Shown here: one piece after another, positions 27,457-36,027 of the stretch
How positions within the stretch are numbered: the first letter of the stretch is position 1
Layout: each line of letters starts with the position of its first letter
From: CAWEQO01 sp963811225
GTDB taxonomy: Bacteria; Chloroflexota; Anaerolineae; Anaerolineales; Anaerolineaceae
DNA length: 64,000 nt
Direction of reading: 5' to 3'
Assembly: GCA_963811225.1 (NCBI GenBank)
Contig: CAWEQO010000003.1
Span: 3,594-67,593 of the forward strand
Position numbers and translations under genes: made by a program
The notes under the pieces: generated by a model
The model's input: the letters and a program-made list of their open reading frames with translations, nothing else
The model's database searches: none
Told to the model about the DNA's origin: nothing

Positions 27457-28449
27457 ATGTCAACGCAAGGTATTACGAACGAACAAAACGTTTCTTGGAA
27501 CGTGGATGGCATCCTGGTCGAAGGCTCGCTGACCCTGCCGGTCGGCGATGGTCCCTTCCCGGCAGTCATCTTCGTGGCTGGCAGCGGACCCACCGACCGC
27601 AACTGGAACACGCCCCTGATCCCCGGCGACAACGGCAGCGCCGCTCAGTTGACCCAGGTCCTGACCGAGAAGGGCTTTGTCACCCTGCGCTACGACAAGC
27701 GCGCCTCAGGCCCGAACGGCATGGAGAATGCCAAGAAGTTGGAAGGCAAAGTTAGCGTGCAGAGCCACATCGACGAGCTGGCCGGTGGGGTGAATTTGCT
27801 GGCCGCCCGCGCCGACGTGGACGCCGGCCATATCTTCGTCCTGACCAACAGCGAAGGCGCAGTCCACGCCATCAACTACCAGAGCAGCCACCCGCAGCAT
27901 CCCTTCGCCGGGATGGTGCTGTCCGCCCCTCCCGGGCGTCCCATCGGCACGATAGCCCACAGCCAGCTGGCTGCCCAACTGCTGCCCGTCCCCGGCGGCG
28001 ACCAGATGCTCAAATCCTACGACGCTGCCATCGACGAGTTCCTCTCCGGCCGCGAGGTCCACATCGACCCGAACCTGCCGGAGGGCGTCAAGCAGGTGAT
28101 CCAGGCCGTCATCATGCCCGTCAACCAGCCCTTCTCGCGCGAGCTGTGGATGTACGATGCTCCAAAAGAGCTGGCGCAGATCGAGGTTCCGGTGCTCATC
28201 GTGATCGGCAAGAAGGACATCCAGGTGGATTGGCAGACGGACGGCGCGATCCTGCAAAAACTGGCCGAGACGCACGACAATATCACCGTGCAGTTCACCG
28301 AGAACGCCAACCACGTGCTGAAACACGAGGAAACGCCGCGAGCCGAGATCGATCCGGCCCGGGCCTACGTCACTTACAGCGCAGAGGGCGTACCGCTCGA
28401 CCAGGAAACGCTGGACGTGATCACCGGCTGGTTGGGAGCGCAGCTGTAG
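27457..28449 (+). CDS. alpha/beta hydrolase
   Basis: This 330-residue protein has the oxyanion region FVAGSGPTDRNW, LRYDKRASG, a nucleophile elbow reading TNSEGA (Ser in NSEG), and a late VLIVIGKKDIQVDWQ (Asp) and NANHVLKHEE (His). It is a cytoplasmic esterase-like enzyme with no signal peptide. Start ATG follows AGAAGGGA. The elbow deviates from GxSxG in its first Gly. Substrate unknown. Confidence 0.82.
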   Translation: MSTQGITNEQNVSWNVDGILVEGSLTLPVGDGPFPAVIFVAGSGPTDRNWNTPLIPGDNGSAAQLTQVLTEKGFVTLRYDKRASGPNGMENAKKLEGKVSVQSHIDELAGGVNLLAARADVDAGHIFVLTNSEGAVHAINYQSSHPQHPFAGMVLSAPPGRPIGTIAHSQLAAQLLPVPGGDQMLKSYDAAIDEFLSGREVHIDPNLPEGVKQVIQAVIMPVNQPFSRELWMYDAPKELAQIEVPVLIVIGKKDIQVDWQTDGAILQKLAETHDNITVQFTENANHVLKHEETPRAEIDPARAYVTYSAEGVPLDQETLDVITGWLGAQL

Positions 28450-28462
28450 GTTCGCTACATCC

Positions 28463-28512
28463 GAGCCGAAAAAATCCTGGCGTGCCGCGGCACGCCAGGA
28501 TTTTTTCGGCTC
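28463..28512. terminator. perfect 50-bp palindromic two-way terminator
   Basis: Two 25-base halves (28463-28487, 28488-28512) are exact reverse complements. The stem holds AAAAAA and TTTTTT, so each strand gets a U-tract. It lies between convergent genes. Confidence 0.85.
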
Positions 28513-28527
28513 CGAGTGTAACTTCCT

Positions 28528-29824
28528 TCAATCGGCCAGGGCGGGCTGCGGCTGCTCGGCCTCGCGGAAATCGACAAAGAACGAGAAAGCGAAGCTGATC
28601 ACCATCAGCACGACCGGGCACAGGACCATCAGAAAGCGGGCAGCGCCGCCGGGGTTCGGTCCGGGGACGTCGCCGCTTTCAAAGCCGTAAAGGACGAACA
28701 CAAGCAGAAAAGCTGCGCTGGTGAACAGGCCGTTGAGCCGGTTCATGAAGCCCATGGCGTTGGAGATGATGCCCTCGCGGCGTACGTTGTGGCGGCGGGT
28801 GTCCTCGTCCATGATCTTTGCGCCGATTAAGTCCATGGTGGTGATCACCCCGGCGAAGCCAAAGCCCACCAGGGCGCTGGCGGCGATGGCGCTGGCGATC
28901 GAGCCGGCGAAGTACAGCGGGATGAAGGCTACCGCCAGGGAACCCAGGGCGATGCGCCAGACCAGGATCAGCCCAAAGCGGCGCACCAGGGCGGCCCAAA
29001 TGGAGACGCAGCCGATGGCGATCAGCAGCACCGCCGCAAACAGGTAGGTGGACTGGCTTTCCTGCAGCTGCAGGGCATACAGGACAAACAAGGTCATCGA
29101 GGCCATCACCAGCGACATAGCCGCACTGTAAAAGGCGTTGGCCAGCCCGGCGACCCAAAACTTTCGATTGTTCAGCAGGTCTTTAATGCTCCCCCACAGC
29201 TCGGGCTTCGCCTCGGTCTCATGGACCTGAGTTTCACCGCGAGGTCAGCGACATGTACAAGATCACCGCTCCGCCCAGGATGCCATACACGATGGCGGTC
29301 AAACTATAGCCCAGGTATTTCGTGACCATAGGGGTCAGGGCAATGCTTATGATCATCGCCACCAGTTGAAAGGCCTGGCGCAGGGCGTTGGTGCTGGCGC
29401 GGGAGGCATCCGTGCGGAACATCTCGGGGAAGAGCGCGCTGTAGTTGGCATTGATGACGGAGTCGAGCGTGCCCGCCAGGACGTAGAACAGCATCGCGTA
29501 GGCGAACAGCGAGCCGCCTGAGAGGAAGGCCGGAGGGCTGTAGAAGGCGATGAAGGTTAGCACCAGCAGCGGCGTGCCGATCACCAACCACGGACGGCGG
29601 CGGCCCCAGCGGCTGCGCGTGCGGTCGGAGAGGAAACCGTAGATGGGGTTGTCGGCCGCATCGATGAAGGTGTAGACGAACAGGATCGTCGCCAGCTGCG
29701 CCGTGGACAGACCCAGGCGGATCACGTAAAAAGCGGCCACGTAGGTTTTGAGCATGTTGATCGGGATGGACGTGCCAAACATGCCAACTGCATAGTTGAA
29801 GGATTTCAGGCGAGGAGAGATCAT
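28528..29824 (-). CDS. GPH-type MFS sugar/cation symporter, broken by a one-base insertion
   Basis: The first half (29824 to about 29243) begins MISPRLKSFNYAVGMFGTSI and has the GPH-family loop DRTRSRWGRRRPWL. The second half (to 28528) reads RGETQVHETEAKPELWGSI and then five or six hydrophobic segments. The frame changes near 29242; dropping one base joins the halves into about 431 residues, the usual family length. Total length is 3n+1. Relatives import disaccharides with Na+ or H+, which fits the GH3 glucosidase nearby (inference). Confidence 0.82.
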
Positions 29825-29912
29825 GGGGGCTCCTTTCAGGGGCGCTGCCTTACCCCCTTATTATCCCTTATTTTTGTAAAGAGAAATAATGGAAAATGCC
29901 TCGGGAAACTGG

Positions 29913-29918
29913 TAAGAT
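29913..29918 (+). promoter_or_regulatory. -10 box of phosphopentomutase gene, leaderless layout
   Basis: TAAGAT ends six bases before ATG at 29925. No Shine-Dalgarno sequence is present. Confidence 0.45.
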
Positions 29919-29924
29919 TGTTGT

Positions 29925-31103
29925 ATGACAACCATTCGACGCGTTTTTACGATCGTTTTAGACGGCGTCGGCGCAGGTGAAGCGCCGGACGCAGCCGAAT
30001 ACGGCGACACCGGCAGCAATTCGCTCGGCAACACCTCTCGGGCCATCAACGGGCTGGACGTGCCCAACATGCAGCGGTTGGGATTCGGCTATGTGACCCC
30101 CATGGACGGCGTGCAGCCGGTCGCCGACCCGCAGGGCGGCTACGGGAAGATGCGCCCGACTTCGGCCGGCAAGGATTCGGTTACCGGGCATTGGGAGCTG
30201 ATGGGCGTGCGCCTGGATGAGCCGTTCCCGCTCTACCCGAACGGCTTTCCAGCGGAGGTGCTGGACGAGTTCAAGCGTCTGACCGGACTGGACGTGCTCG
30301 GCAACAAGCCCGCCTCGGGCACCGAGATCATCAAAGAACTGGGCCTGGAGCACATGCGCACCGGCAAGCCGATCGTCTACACCTCGGGCGACAGTGTCTT
30401 CCAGATCGCGGCGCACGAGGACGTGATCCCGGTGCCGCGGCTGTACGAGATCTGCGAGCTGGCGCGGGGCATGTTGAAGGGCAAGCACGCCGTGGGGCGG
30501 GTGATCGCACGGCCGTTCGTCGGGACGGAACCGAGCAACTTCAAGCGCACCCTCAACCGGCGTGATTATCCGCTGACGCCGCCGGAAGACACGATGATGG
30601 ACAAGCTCAAAGCCGCCGGCAAACAGGTGTACGGCACCGGCAAGATCGACGACCTGTTTGGCGGGCGCGGCCTGACCGGCACCAAGCATTCGGAGGACAA
30701 CCAGTCGGCCACCCAAGGGCTGCTGGAGTACATGTACGAGGACTTCGAGGGTTTGGTCTTCTCGAACCTGATCGAGTTCGATATGGTCTACGGCCACCGC
30801 AATGACCCGCGCGGTTATGCCAATGCGCTGGAGGCGTTCGACAAGGCGCTGGCGACGATCCAGTCTGAGATGCGGCCGGGCGACCTGGGCATGATCGTGG
30901 CGGACCACGGCGTAGACCCCACCACCCCCAGCACCGACCACTCGCGCGAGTATATCCCGCTGCTGGTGTTCGGGCCGCAGGTGAAAGGCGTCGACCTGGG
31001 CACGCGCCAGACCTTCGCCGACGTCGCCGCCACCATCGCCGAAGTGTTCGGGGTCGAGCCGCCAAAGTACGGGACCAGCTTTTTGAGAGAAGTGCTGGAA
31101 TAG
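29925..31103 (+). CDS. deoB: phosphopentomutase
   Basis: Interconverts ribose-1-phosphate and ribose-5-phosphate (and the deoxy forms) in nucleoside salvage. The 392-residue protein has the alkaline-phosphatase-fold metal site VLDGVGAGEAPD, the phosphoacceptor region PTSAGKDSVTGHWE, and DHGVDPTTPSTDHSRE with metal ligands. The last five codons and stop (31089-31103) are duplicated twice downstream in a 141-bp tandem repeat. Confidence 0.95.
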   Translation: MTTIRRVFTIVLDGVGAGEAPDAAEYGDTGSNSLGNTSRAINGLDVPNMQRLGFGYVTPMDGVQPVADPQGGYGKMRPTSAGKDSVTGHWELMGVRLDEPFPLYPNGFPAEVLDEFKRLTGLDVLGNKPASGTEIIKELGLEHMRTGKPIVYTSGDSVFQIAAHEDVIPVPRLYEICELARGMLKGKHAVGRVIARPFVGTEPSNFKRTLNRRDYPLTPPEDTMMDKLKAAGKQVYGTGKIDDLFGGRGLTGTKHSEDNQSATQGLLEYMYEDFEGLVFSNLIEFDMVYGHRNDPRGYANALEAFDKALATIQSEMRPGDLGMIVADHGVDPTTPSTDHSREYIPLLVFGPQVKGVDLGTRQTFADVAATIAEVFGVEPPKYGTSFLREVLE

Positions 31104-31511
31104 TAGTTAATGTCTCACGCCAAGGCGCTAAGGCGCTAAGTTTTAAGAAAAAAGCTTAGCGTCTTGGCGTCTTGGCGTGAGACGTTTGCTTTTACTCAAA
31201 CCGCCCAAGCTGCCGCGCCCTTTTTGGCGGAAGTGCTGGAATAGTAGTTAATGTCTCACGCCAAGGCGCCAAGGCGCTAAGTTTTAAGAAAAAAGCTTGG
31301 CGCCTTGGCGCCTTGGCGTGAGACATTTGTCTTTACTCAAACCGCCCTAGCTGTCTTGCCCTTTTTGGCGGAAGTGCTGGAATAGTAATTAATGTCTCAC
31401 GCTAAGGCGCCAAGGCGCTAAGTTTTAAGAAAAAAGCTTAGCGCCTTGGCGCCTTGGCGTGAGACGTTTGTTTTTACTCAATCAGCCCAAGCTGTCTCGC
31501 CCGGTCTCAAA
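31089..31511. repeat. three tandem copies of a 141-bp unit, each with an inverted repeat
   Basis: Units start at 31089, 31230 and 31371 (GAAGTGCTGGAATAG, which in the first copy is the end of deoB). Each holds GTCTCACGCCAAGGCGC and its complement around GTTTTAAGAAAAAAGCTT. Copies differ at scattered bases, often with matching changes in both arms of the stem, so the structure seems maintained. The region up to 31590 has no other gene. Confidence 0.85.
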
Positions 31512-31517
31512 AGCGCA

Positions 31518-31547
31518 TTGCCAGCGCAGGCCATCTTCAAGTATGAT
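31518..31547 (+). promoter_or_regulatory. promoter of the drug transporter gene
   Basis: TTGCCA (31518-31523), 18-base gap, TATGAT (31542-31547). Its start of transcription near 31554 rules out the upstream ATG codons as starts and favours TTG at 31591. Confidence 0.5.
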
Positions 31548-31590
31548 GGAGAAACGGCGCAGGCCGAGATTTGGGGGATTAGGAGTTGAG

Positions 31591-33666
31591 TTGACGAGCC
31601 ATCAAGAGGAGTCGCAGTTTCCAGAGGAACTGTCACAGCGCGATGTTTGGCTGGTGTTCAGCGGTTTGCTGCTGGGCATGCTGCTCGGCGCGCTCGATCA
31701 GACCATTGTGGCAACCGCGCTGCCCACCATCGTCAGCGAGCTGGGCGGCATCAGCCAGCTGTCGTGGGTGGTGACGGCCTACCTGCTGGCATCCACAGCT
31801 TCGACACCGCTGTGGGGCAAGATCGGGGACCTGTACGGGCGCAAGCGCATCTATCAGGGGGCCATCGGCCTGTTCCTGCTCGGCTCGGCGCTGTCGGGCC
31901 TGAGCCGGAATATGATCGAGCTGATCGGCTTCCGGGCGCTGCAAGGGCTGGGCGGCGGCGGATTGATCGTTACCTCGCAGGCCATCGTGGGCGACATTGT
32001 CTCGCCCCGCGAGCGCGGCCGCTATCAGGGCATTTTCGGGGCGGTGTTTGGTGTGGCCAGTGTGGCCGGGCCCCTGCTGGGCGGTTTCTTCGTCGACAAC
32101 CTCTCCTGGCGCTGGGTGTTCTACATCAACGTGCCCATCGGCATCATCGCCCTGGTGGTGACCGGCATCGTGCTGCCCGCCTACAAGGGCATCGGGCGCA
32201 AAGCCATCGACTACCTTGGCACGATGCTGATCGCCCTGGCCGCCACCAGCCTGGTGCTGCTGACCAGCCTGGGCGGGGTGGTGTTCTCGTGGAGCTCGAC
32301 CATCATCGTCGTGCTGGGCATTGCCGGGATATTCTTCTTGTTCAGCTTCTACTTCACCGAGCGTCGCGCGGCCGAGCCGGTGCTGCCGCTCAACCTGTTC
32401 AAGAACTCGGTGTTCAGCGTCACCAGCGCAGTCGGCTTCATCATCGGTTTCGCCATGTTCGGGGCCATCACCTACCTGCCGATCTACTTGCAGATTGTCA
32501 AGCGCGTCTCGCCGACCGTCTCAGGGCTGCGGCTGCTGCCGATGCTCGGCGGGATGCTGTTTACCTCCATCCTCAGCGGGCAGTTGATCAGCCGCTGGGG
32601 GCGCTATAAGGTCTTCCCCATCGGCGGCACGGCCATCACCGCCGTGGGGCTTTTCCTGTTGTCGCGCATGGGCCTCGACACTCCGGCGCTCACGGTCTCG
32701 CTGTACCTGCTGACGCTGGGCCTGGGCATCGGCATGGTGCAGCAGGTGTTGATCATCGCCGTGCAGAACGCCGTCCAATACCGCTACCTCGGCACGGCCA
32801 CCTCGGGCGTGACCTTCTTCCGTTCGATCGGCGGCGTGTTTGGTGTGGCGGTGTTCGGCGAGATCTTCGCCCGCTCGCTGTTGGTCAATATGGCGCGCTA
32901 CATGCCCAGCGCCGGCATGCCGCCGGGGTTCGACCCGCAGACGGTCATGGCCCATCCGAACGCCCTGACTAACCTGCCGCCCGCCGCGCTGCAAGGCTAC
33001 CTTCTGGCCTATTCCCACTCGCTGCAAACCGTGTTCACCAGCGCCGTGCCGTTTGCAGCCGGAGCCTTCTTGCTCACTTGGCTGTTGAAGGAGCAGCCGC
33101 TGCGCGAATCCAGCCGGGCGCTGGCTGCCGAAGAGAACATACCGCCGCCGCAGTCGCGCACCTCTTTAGAGGAGATCGAGCTGGCGCTGGGGGCGCTGAT
33201 GAGCCGGGAGAACCGGGTGGCGGTGTACAAATTGCTCGCCCAGCAGGTCGGATTGGACCTGAGCGGGCGCCAGACCGGTATGCTGATGCAGATCGGTTAT
33301 CACCAGCCGGTGCGGTTGAAGGAATTGTGCCGCCGCCTGCACATCCCCACTGAATCGCTGGACAAGCTCTTCCGGCAGCTGCAGGACAAAGGCCTGGCCC
33401 GCACGACCGCGACCGAGAACCCGGAAGGGCCGATCCCGGTGACCGGGGATGCCCCCGAACCGGCGATCATGCTAACCGAGCAGGGCCAAGAGGTGTACCA
33501 GAAGCTGGTGGCGGCGCGCCGGTCGGGACTCGACAAACTGCTGGAGGGCTGGGCGCCCGAGCAGCACGAAGACCTGGCCAACCTGCTGACGCGCCTGTCG
33601 CAGGTGGTGGTGGATAGCAAGGAGGGGAAGGTTTTGATTGGGAAGGAGGAAGACGGGGGACAGTAG
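31591..33666 (+). CDS. DHA2-type multidrug MFS transporter fused to a winged-helix (MarR-like) domain
   Basis: Residues about 15-510 are a 14-segment drug/H+ antiporter: LDQTIVATALPTIVSELGG (motif D1 type), GKIGDLYGRKRIY (motif A) and GPLLGGFF (motif C). After about residue 520 comes a soluble tail of about 165 residues with a winged-helix pattern like MarR: LSGRQTGMLMQIGYHQPV, RLKELCRRLHIPTESLDKLF, LQDKGLARTTATENPEGP, LTEQGQEVYQKL. Such a tail could sense drug or bind DNA at the membrane (inference). Start TTG at 31591 follows AGGAG and lies downstream of the promoter. The stop codon is inside a hairpin. Confidence 0.85.
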   Translation: MTSHQEESQFPEELSQRDVWLVFSGLLLGMLLGALDQTIVATALPTIVSELGGISQLSWVVTAYLLASTASTPLWGKIGDLYGRKRIYQGAIGLFLLGSALSGLSRNMIELIGFRALQGLGGGGLIVTSQAIVGDIVSPRERGRYQGIFGAVFGVASVAGPLLGGFFVDNLSWRWVFYINVPIGIIALVVTGIVLPAYKGIGRKAIDYLGTMLIALAATSLVLLTSLGGVVFSWSSTIIVVLGIAGIFFLFSFYFTERRAAEPVLPLNLFKNSVFSVTSAVGFIIGFAMFGAITYLPIYLQIVKRVSPTVSGLRLLPMLGGMLFTSILSGQLISRWGRYKVFPIGGTAITAVGLFLLSRMGLDTPALTVSLYLLTLGLGIGMVQQVLIIAVQNAVQYRYLGTATSGVTFFRSIGGVFGVAVFGEIFARSLLVNMARYMPSAGMPPGFDPQTVMAHPNALTNLPPAALQGYLLAYSHSLQTVFTSAVPFAAGAFLLTWLLKEQPLRESSRALAAEENIPPPQSRTSLEEIELALGALMSRENRVAVYKLLAQQVGLDLSGRQTGMLMQIGYHQPVRLKELCRRLHIPTESLDKLFRQLQDKGLARTTATENPEGPIPVTGDAPEPAIMLTEQGQEVYQKLVAARRSGLDKLLEGWAPEQHEDLANLLTRLSQVVVDSKEGKVLIGKEEDGGQ

Positions 33667-33681
33667 ACGGTAACTGTCCCC
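33656..33681 (+). terminator. hairpin overlapping the transporter stop codon
   Basis: GGGGACAGT (33656-33664) pairs with ACTGTCCCC (33673-33681). The last codons GGQ and TAG are in the stem and loop. Confidence 0.55.
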
Positions 33682-33727
33682 GGCCCCCTGTCTTATTCTG
33701 TTGTACAATCATAACCAGGAGGCAAGC

Positions 33728-34075
33728 ATGACACCCATACGATATATTCCGACACCCTACAGCTATTCCTCGGCCGTCGCAGCCGGGGATTTTGTGTTTT
33801 TGGGGCTGCACCGCGGCTTCGGCGATACCTTTGGCGAACAGCTGGAAAGCGCCTTCGGGGAACTGGGCCAAACCCTGGCGCAGTTCGACCTGGAGCTGAG
33901 CAGCATCGTCAAGATCAACGTGTGGCTGAAGCACATCGAGGACCTGCCCGCCATGGAGAAGGGCTTCGACCGGTATTTCGAAGAAGGCCGCTTCCCGGCG
34001 CGCATGACCGCGACCACCGCGTTCATCGACGGCGACTGTTTGTTAATGCTCGAAGGGGTGGCGTACAAGAGTTGA
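33728..34075 (+). CDS. RidA/YjgF-family protein
   Basis: This 115-residue protein matches the RidA fold that hydrolyses reactive enamines/imines: FVFLGLHRGFGDTFGEQLES, SIVKINVWLKHIEDLPAMEK and the conserved Arg in GRFPARMTATTAFI. Start ATG follows CAGGAGG; TACAAT stands near 33703. Some family members lack deaminase activity, but the key Arg is present. Confidence 0.85.
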   Translation: MTPIRYIPTPYSYSSAVAAGDFVFLGLHRGFGDTFGEQLESAFGELGQTLAQFDLELSSIVKINVWLKHIEDLPAMEKGFDRYFEEGRFPARMTATTAFIDGDCLLMLEGVAYKS

Positions 34076-34107
34076 GAAACCAGGCATCTGTCAGATGCCT
34101 GGTTTCT
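34075..34107. terminator. perfect hairpin at the RidA stop codon
   Basis: AGAAACCAGGCATCTG (34075-34090) and its exact complement (34092-34107) with one central base. It begins at the last base of the RidA stop codon and lies between convergent genes. Confidence 0.8.
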
Positions 34108-34142
34108 AGTGGATAAATGCGAGTGCTGCTCTCAGTTCTCTA

Positions 34143-34784
34143 TCAACTCGGGTCGTAGGTCCCAAACCTTCTGGTAATGACATCGATCTCCTCGTCCGTC
34201 AGGATGGCCGGACTGCCAACACTGCGGGCCTGGATGTAGATGCGAGCGACCAGCTCGAGCTCTTCGGCGGTGGCGAAGGCGTACGGCAGTGTGTGCCCCA
34301 CGGTGACGATGCCGTGATTGGCCATCAGGCAGGCGTTGTACATGCCGATGCTGCGGACGACGTTGTCGGACAGCTCTTGGGTGCCGAAGGCGGCGTAGCC
34401 CGCCAGCGGGACTTTGTTGCCGGAGAAGGCCACCATGTAATGCACGGCGGGCAGCTCCCAGTTGAGGCAGGCCAGGGTGGTAGCGAAGACCTGATGGGTG
34501 TGCAGCACGGCGTTGATATCGGCGCGGTAGTTGTACAGGTCGAGGTGCAGGCGCAGCTCGCTGGAAGGCCGCAGCTTACCCTCGACGATGGCTCCCTTGG
34601 GGTTGACCACCACCACATCCTCGGGCCGCATGGTCTTGTAGTCGACGCCGGAGGGCTTGATGGCAATCATCCACTCGCGGCGGTTGAAGATGCTGAGATT
34701 GCCGCCCGTGCCGGTGGTCAGCTGGGCTTCGAGCAGCTTGCGGCCGTATTCCACAATGAGAGTCCGTTCTTGTTCGAGGAGCAT
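34143..34784 (-). CDS. class II aldolase/epimerase family protein
   Basis: This 213-residue protein belongs to the zinc class II aldolase family (fuculose-, rhamnulose-phosphate aldolase, ribulose-5-P epimerase). It has TGTGGNLSIFNR, VKPSG-like AIKPSGVDYKTM, the HxH zinc pair in VLHTHQVFATTL, and LMANHGIVTVG. Start ATG at 34784 is chosen because TATACT stands 6 bases upstream and the fold starts directly. Which sugar phosphate it splits is unknown. Confidence 0.85.
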   Translation of the reverse strand: MLLEQERTLIVEYGRKLLEAQLTTGTGGNLSIFNRREWMIAIKPSGVDYKTMRPEDVVVVNPKGAIVEGKLRPSSELRLHLDLYNYRADINAVLHTHQVFATTLACLNWELPAVHYMVAFSGNKVPLAGYAAFGTQELSDNVVRSIGMYNACLMANHGIVTVGHTLPYAFATAEELELVARIYIQARSVGSPAILTDEEIDVITRRFGTYDPS

Positions 34785-34790
34785 GGAGAT

Positions 34791-34796
34791 AGTATA
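34791..34796 (-). promoter_or_regulatory. -10 box of class II aldolase gene, leaderless layout
   Basis: TATACT on the minus strand ends six bases before ATG at 34784. Confidence 0.45.
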
Positions 34797-34848
34797 CGGC
34801 ATTAATGCAAGAGGAGGAATGGACTTTTGAGGTGCGCGCCACTTGCGA

Positions 34849-35233
34849 TTAGAGGCTGCTCGCCCGACGAAGGAGAGAGCGCACGCGGGCGACGAATTCC
34901 TTGGGATACAAGAACTCCATCGACGCACAAGTCGACACCGGCTTCGAGCGCCGTGACTTTGTCGTCACCGCTGATCTCCATGCCGGTCAGGATGATCGGC
35001 AGGCGGGCGAAGCGGCGGCTGGAGCGGATCATGCGGGTGACGTCCAGCGCGCTGCGGCCGGGGTCGCCCCAATCGAGGAGGGCCAACTGCGGGTGGACCT
35101 GCTTGAGCGCCGCCAGCAAGTTCTCATCTTGGCCCATTTCCAGCACCTCATATCCGGCCGCTTCCAGGCAGCGCTGGATGCTCCCGGATTGAGCCGGGTC
35201 GGCGCTGATGGTGAGGATGATGGGCTTGGGCAT
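34849..35233 (-). CDS. response-regulator receiver protein, broken by a one-base insertion
   Basis: This stand-alone receiver (CheY-like) domain has LTISADPAQ, the phospho-Asp region LALLDWGDPGRSALDVTR and the switch Thr in PIILTGME. The first frame then runs into unlike sequence (VDGVLVSQGIRRPRALSPSS). Dropping one base near 34921-34928 gives SMEFLYPKEFVARVRSLLRR, with the conserved Lys-Glu-Phe tail, ending at 34849 with the normal length of about 127 residues. No histidine kinase is adjacent. It follows the exporter lipoprotein by 31 bases and may belong to that operon. Confidence 0.78.
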
Positions 35234-35264
35234 GGTCGCTTCTTCCCTTCAGAGACCTGGTCTC

Positions 35265-36002
35265 TTATGAGGCGGCTCGCTCCGTGAGCAGCAGGATGAG
35301 CGGGTCGACGAACATCGCGCTGCCGCCGCGCCGGAAGCTGCGGTTGAACTGGCCGTTCTGCCCGGACTGAGGGGTGCTCTGGGCTCGCGTGCCGCTGCCG
35401 CTAAAGCCCTGACCGGGGACGAAGCCGTCCGGCGGGGTAAAGCTGCCGCCCTGCCCACCGCTGGAGAAGCCGCCGTTCCCGCCACTCTGCGAACGCTGTG
35501 CGCGCAGCGTGACGATCTGGTCCTCGCTCAGGTTGGGTCGCGCCCCTGGGGTGCCTTGGGCGTTCGGATCGAAGTTCCCTTGAGAAAACTGAATGCCATA
35601 TTTCTCCATCAGGGCGCGAGTGTCTTCGGGCGACATGCCCATGTTCTGGATGGCATCCAGCTGCGCCTGCGTCATCAACTCCTCGATCTGTTGATACAGG
35701 GCATCGATCTCATCCTGCGAGGCGCTCTCGCCGGCGCTCAGGGTCTTGACGCCCTTCCACAAGGGCAGCAGGGATTGGGCTTGCTCGGCCGTGACGGCGT
35801 TCTCGCTGCCCTCCAGACCCAACGTGCCCAGTGCCAGGCGGGTCTCGATCGGCTGGTTGGCCGGGTCGAACTGGAACTGGCGGTCGCCCGGCTGGGCTAG
35901 CGGCGCTGCCGTGGACGAGCCGGGCAGCTTGATCGCCGAGCAGGCCGCCAGGGCCAGCAAGATGGGGATGGGGATCAAGGTTCGAACGAGCTTTTTGAGC
36001 AT
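35265..36002 (-). CDS. lipoprotein of the efflux operon
   Basis: This 245-residue protein has a lipoprotein signal (LLALAAC). I do not recognise the family. The central part is alpha-helical (QIEELMTQAQLDAIQNMGMS) and the C-terminal third is Gly/Ser/Gln-rich, with an FGG-like composition that resembles the tails of two HlyD adaptors upstream. It overlaps almost exactly with the permease end. Start ATG at 36002 follows AAAGGGAAA; ATG at 36035 is also possible. Likely an accessory to the ABC export system (inference). Confidence 0.6.
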   Translation of the reverse strand: MLKKLVRTLIPIPILLALAACSAIKLPGSSTAAPLAQPGDRQFQFDPANQPIETRLALGTLGLEGSENAVTAEQAQSLLPLWKGVKTLSAGESASQDEIDALYQQIEELMTQAQLDAIQNMGMSPEDTRALMEKYGIQFSQGNFDPNAQGTPGARPNLSEDQIVTLRAQRSQSGGNGGFSSGGQGGSFTPPDGFVPGQGFSGSGTRAQSTPQSGQNGQFNRSFRRGGSAMFVDPLILLLTERAAS

Positions 36003-36027
36003 ATTAAATTTTTCCCTTTCAAATTTT

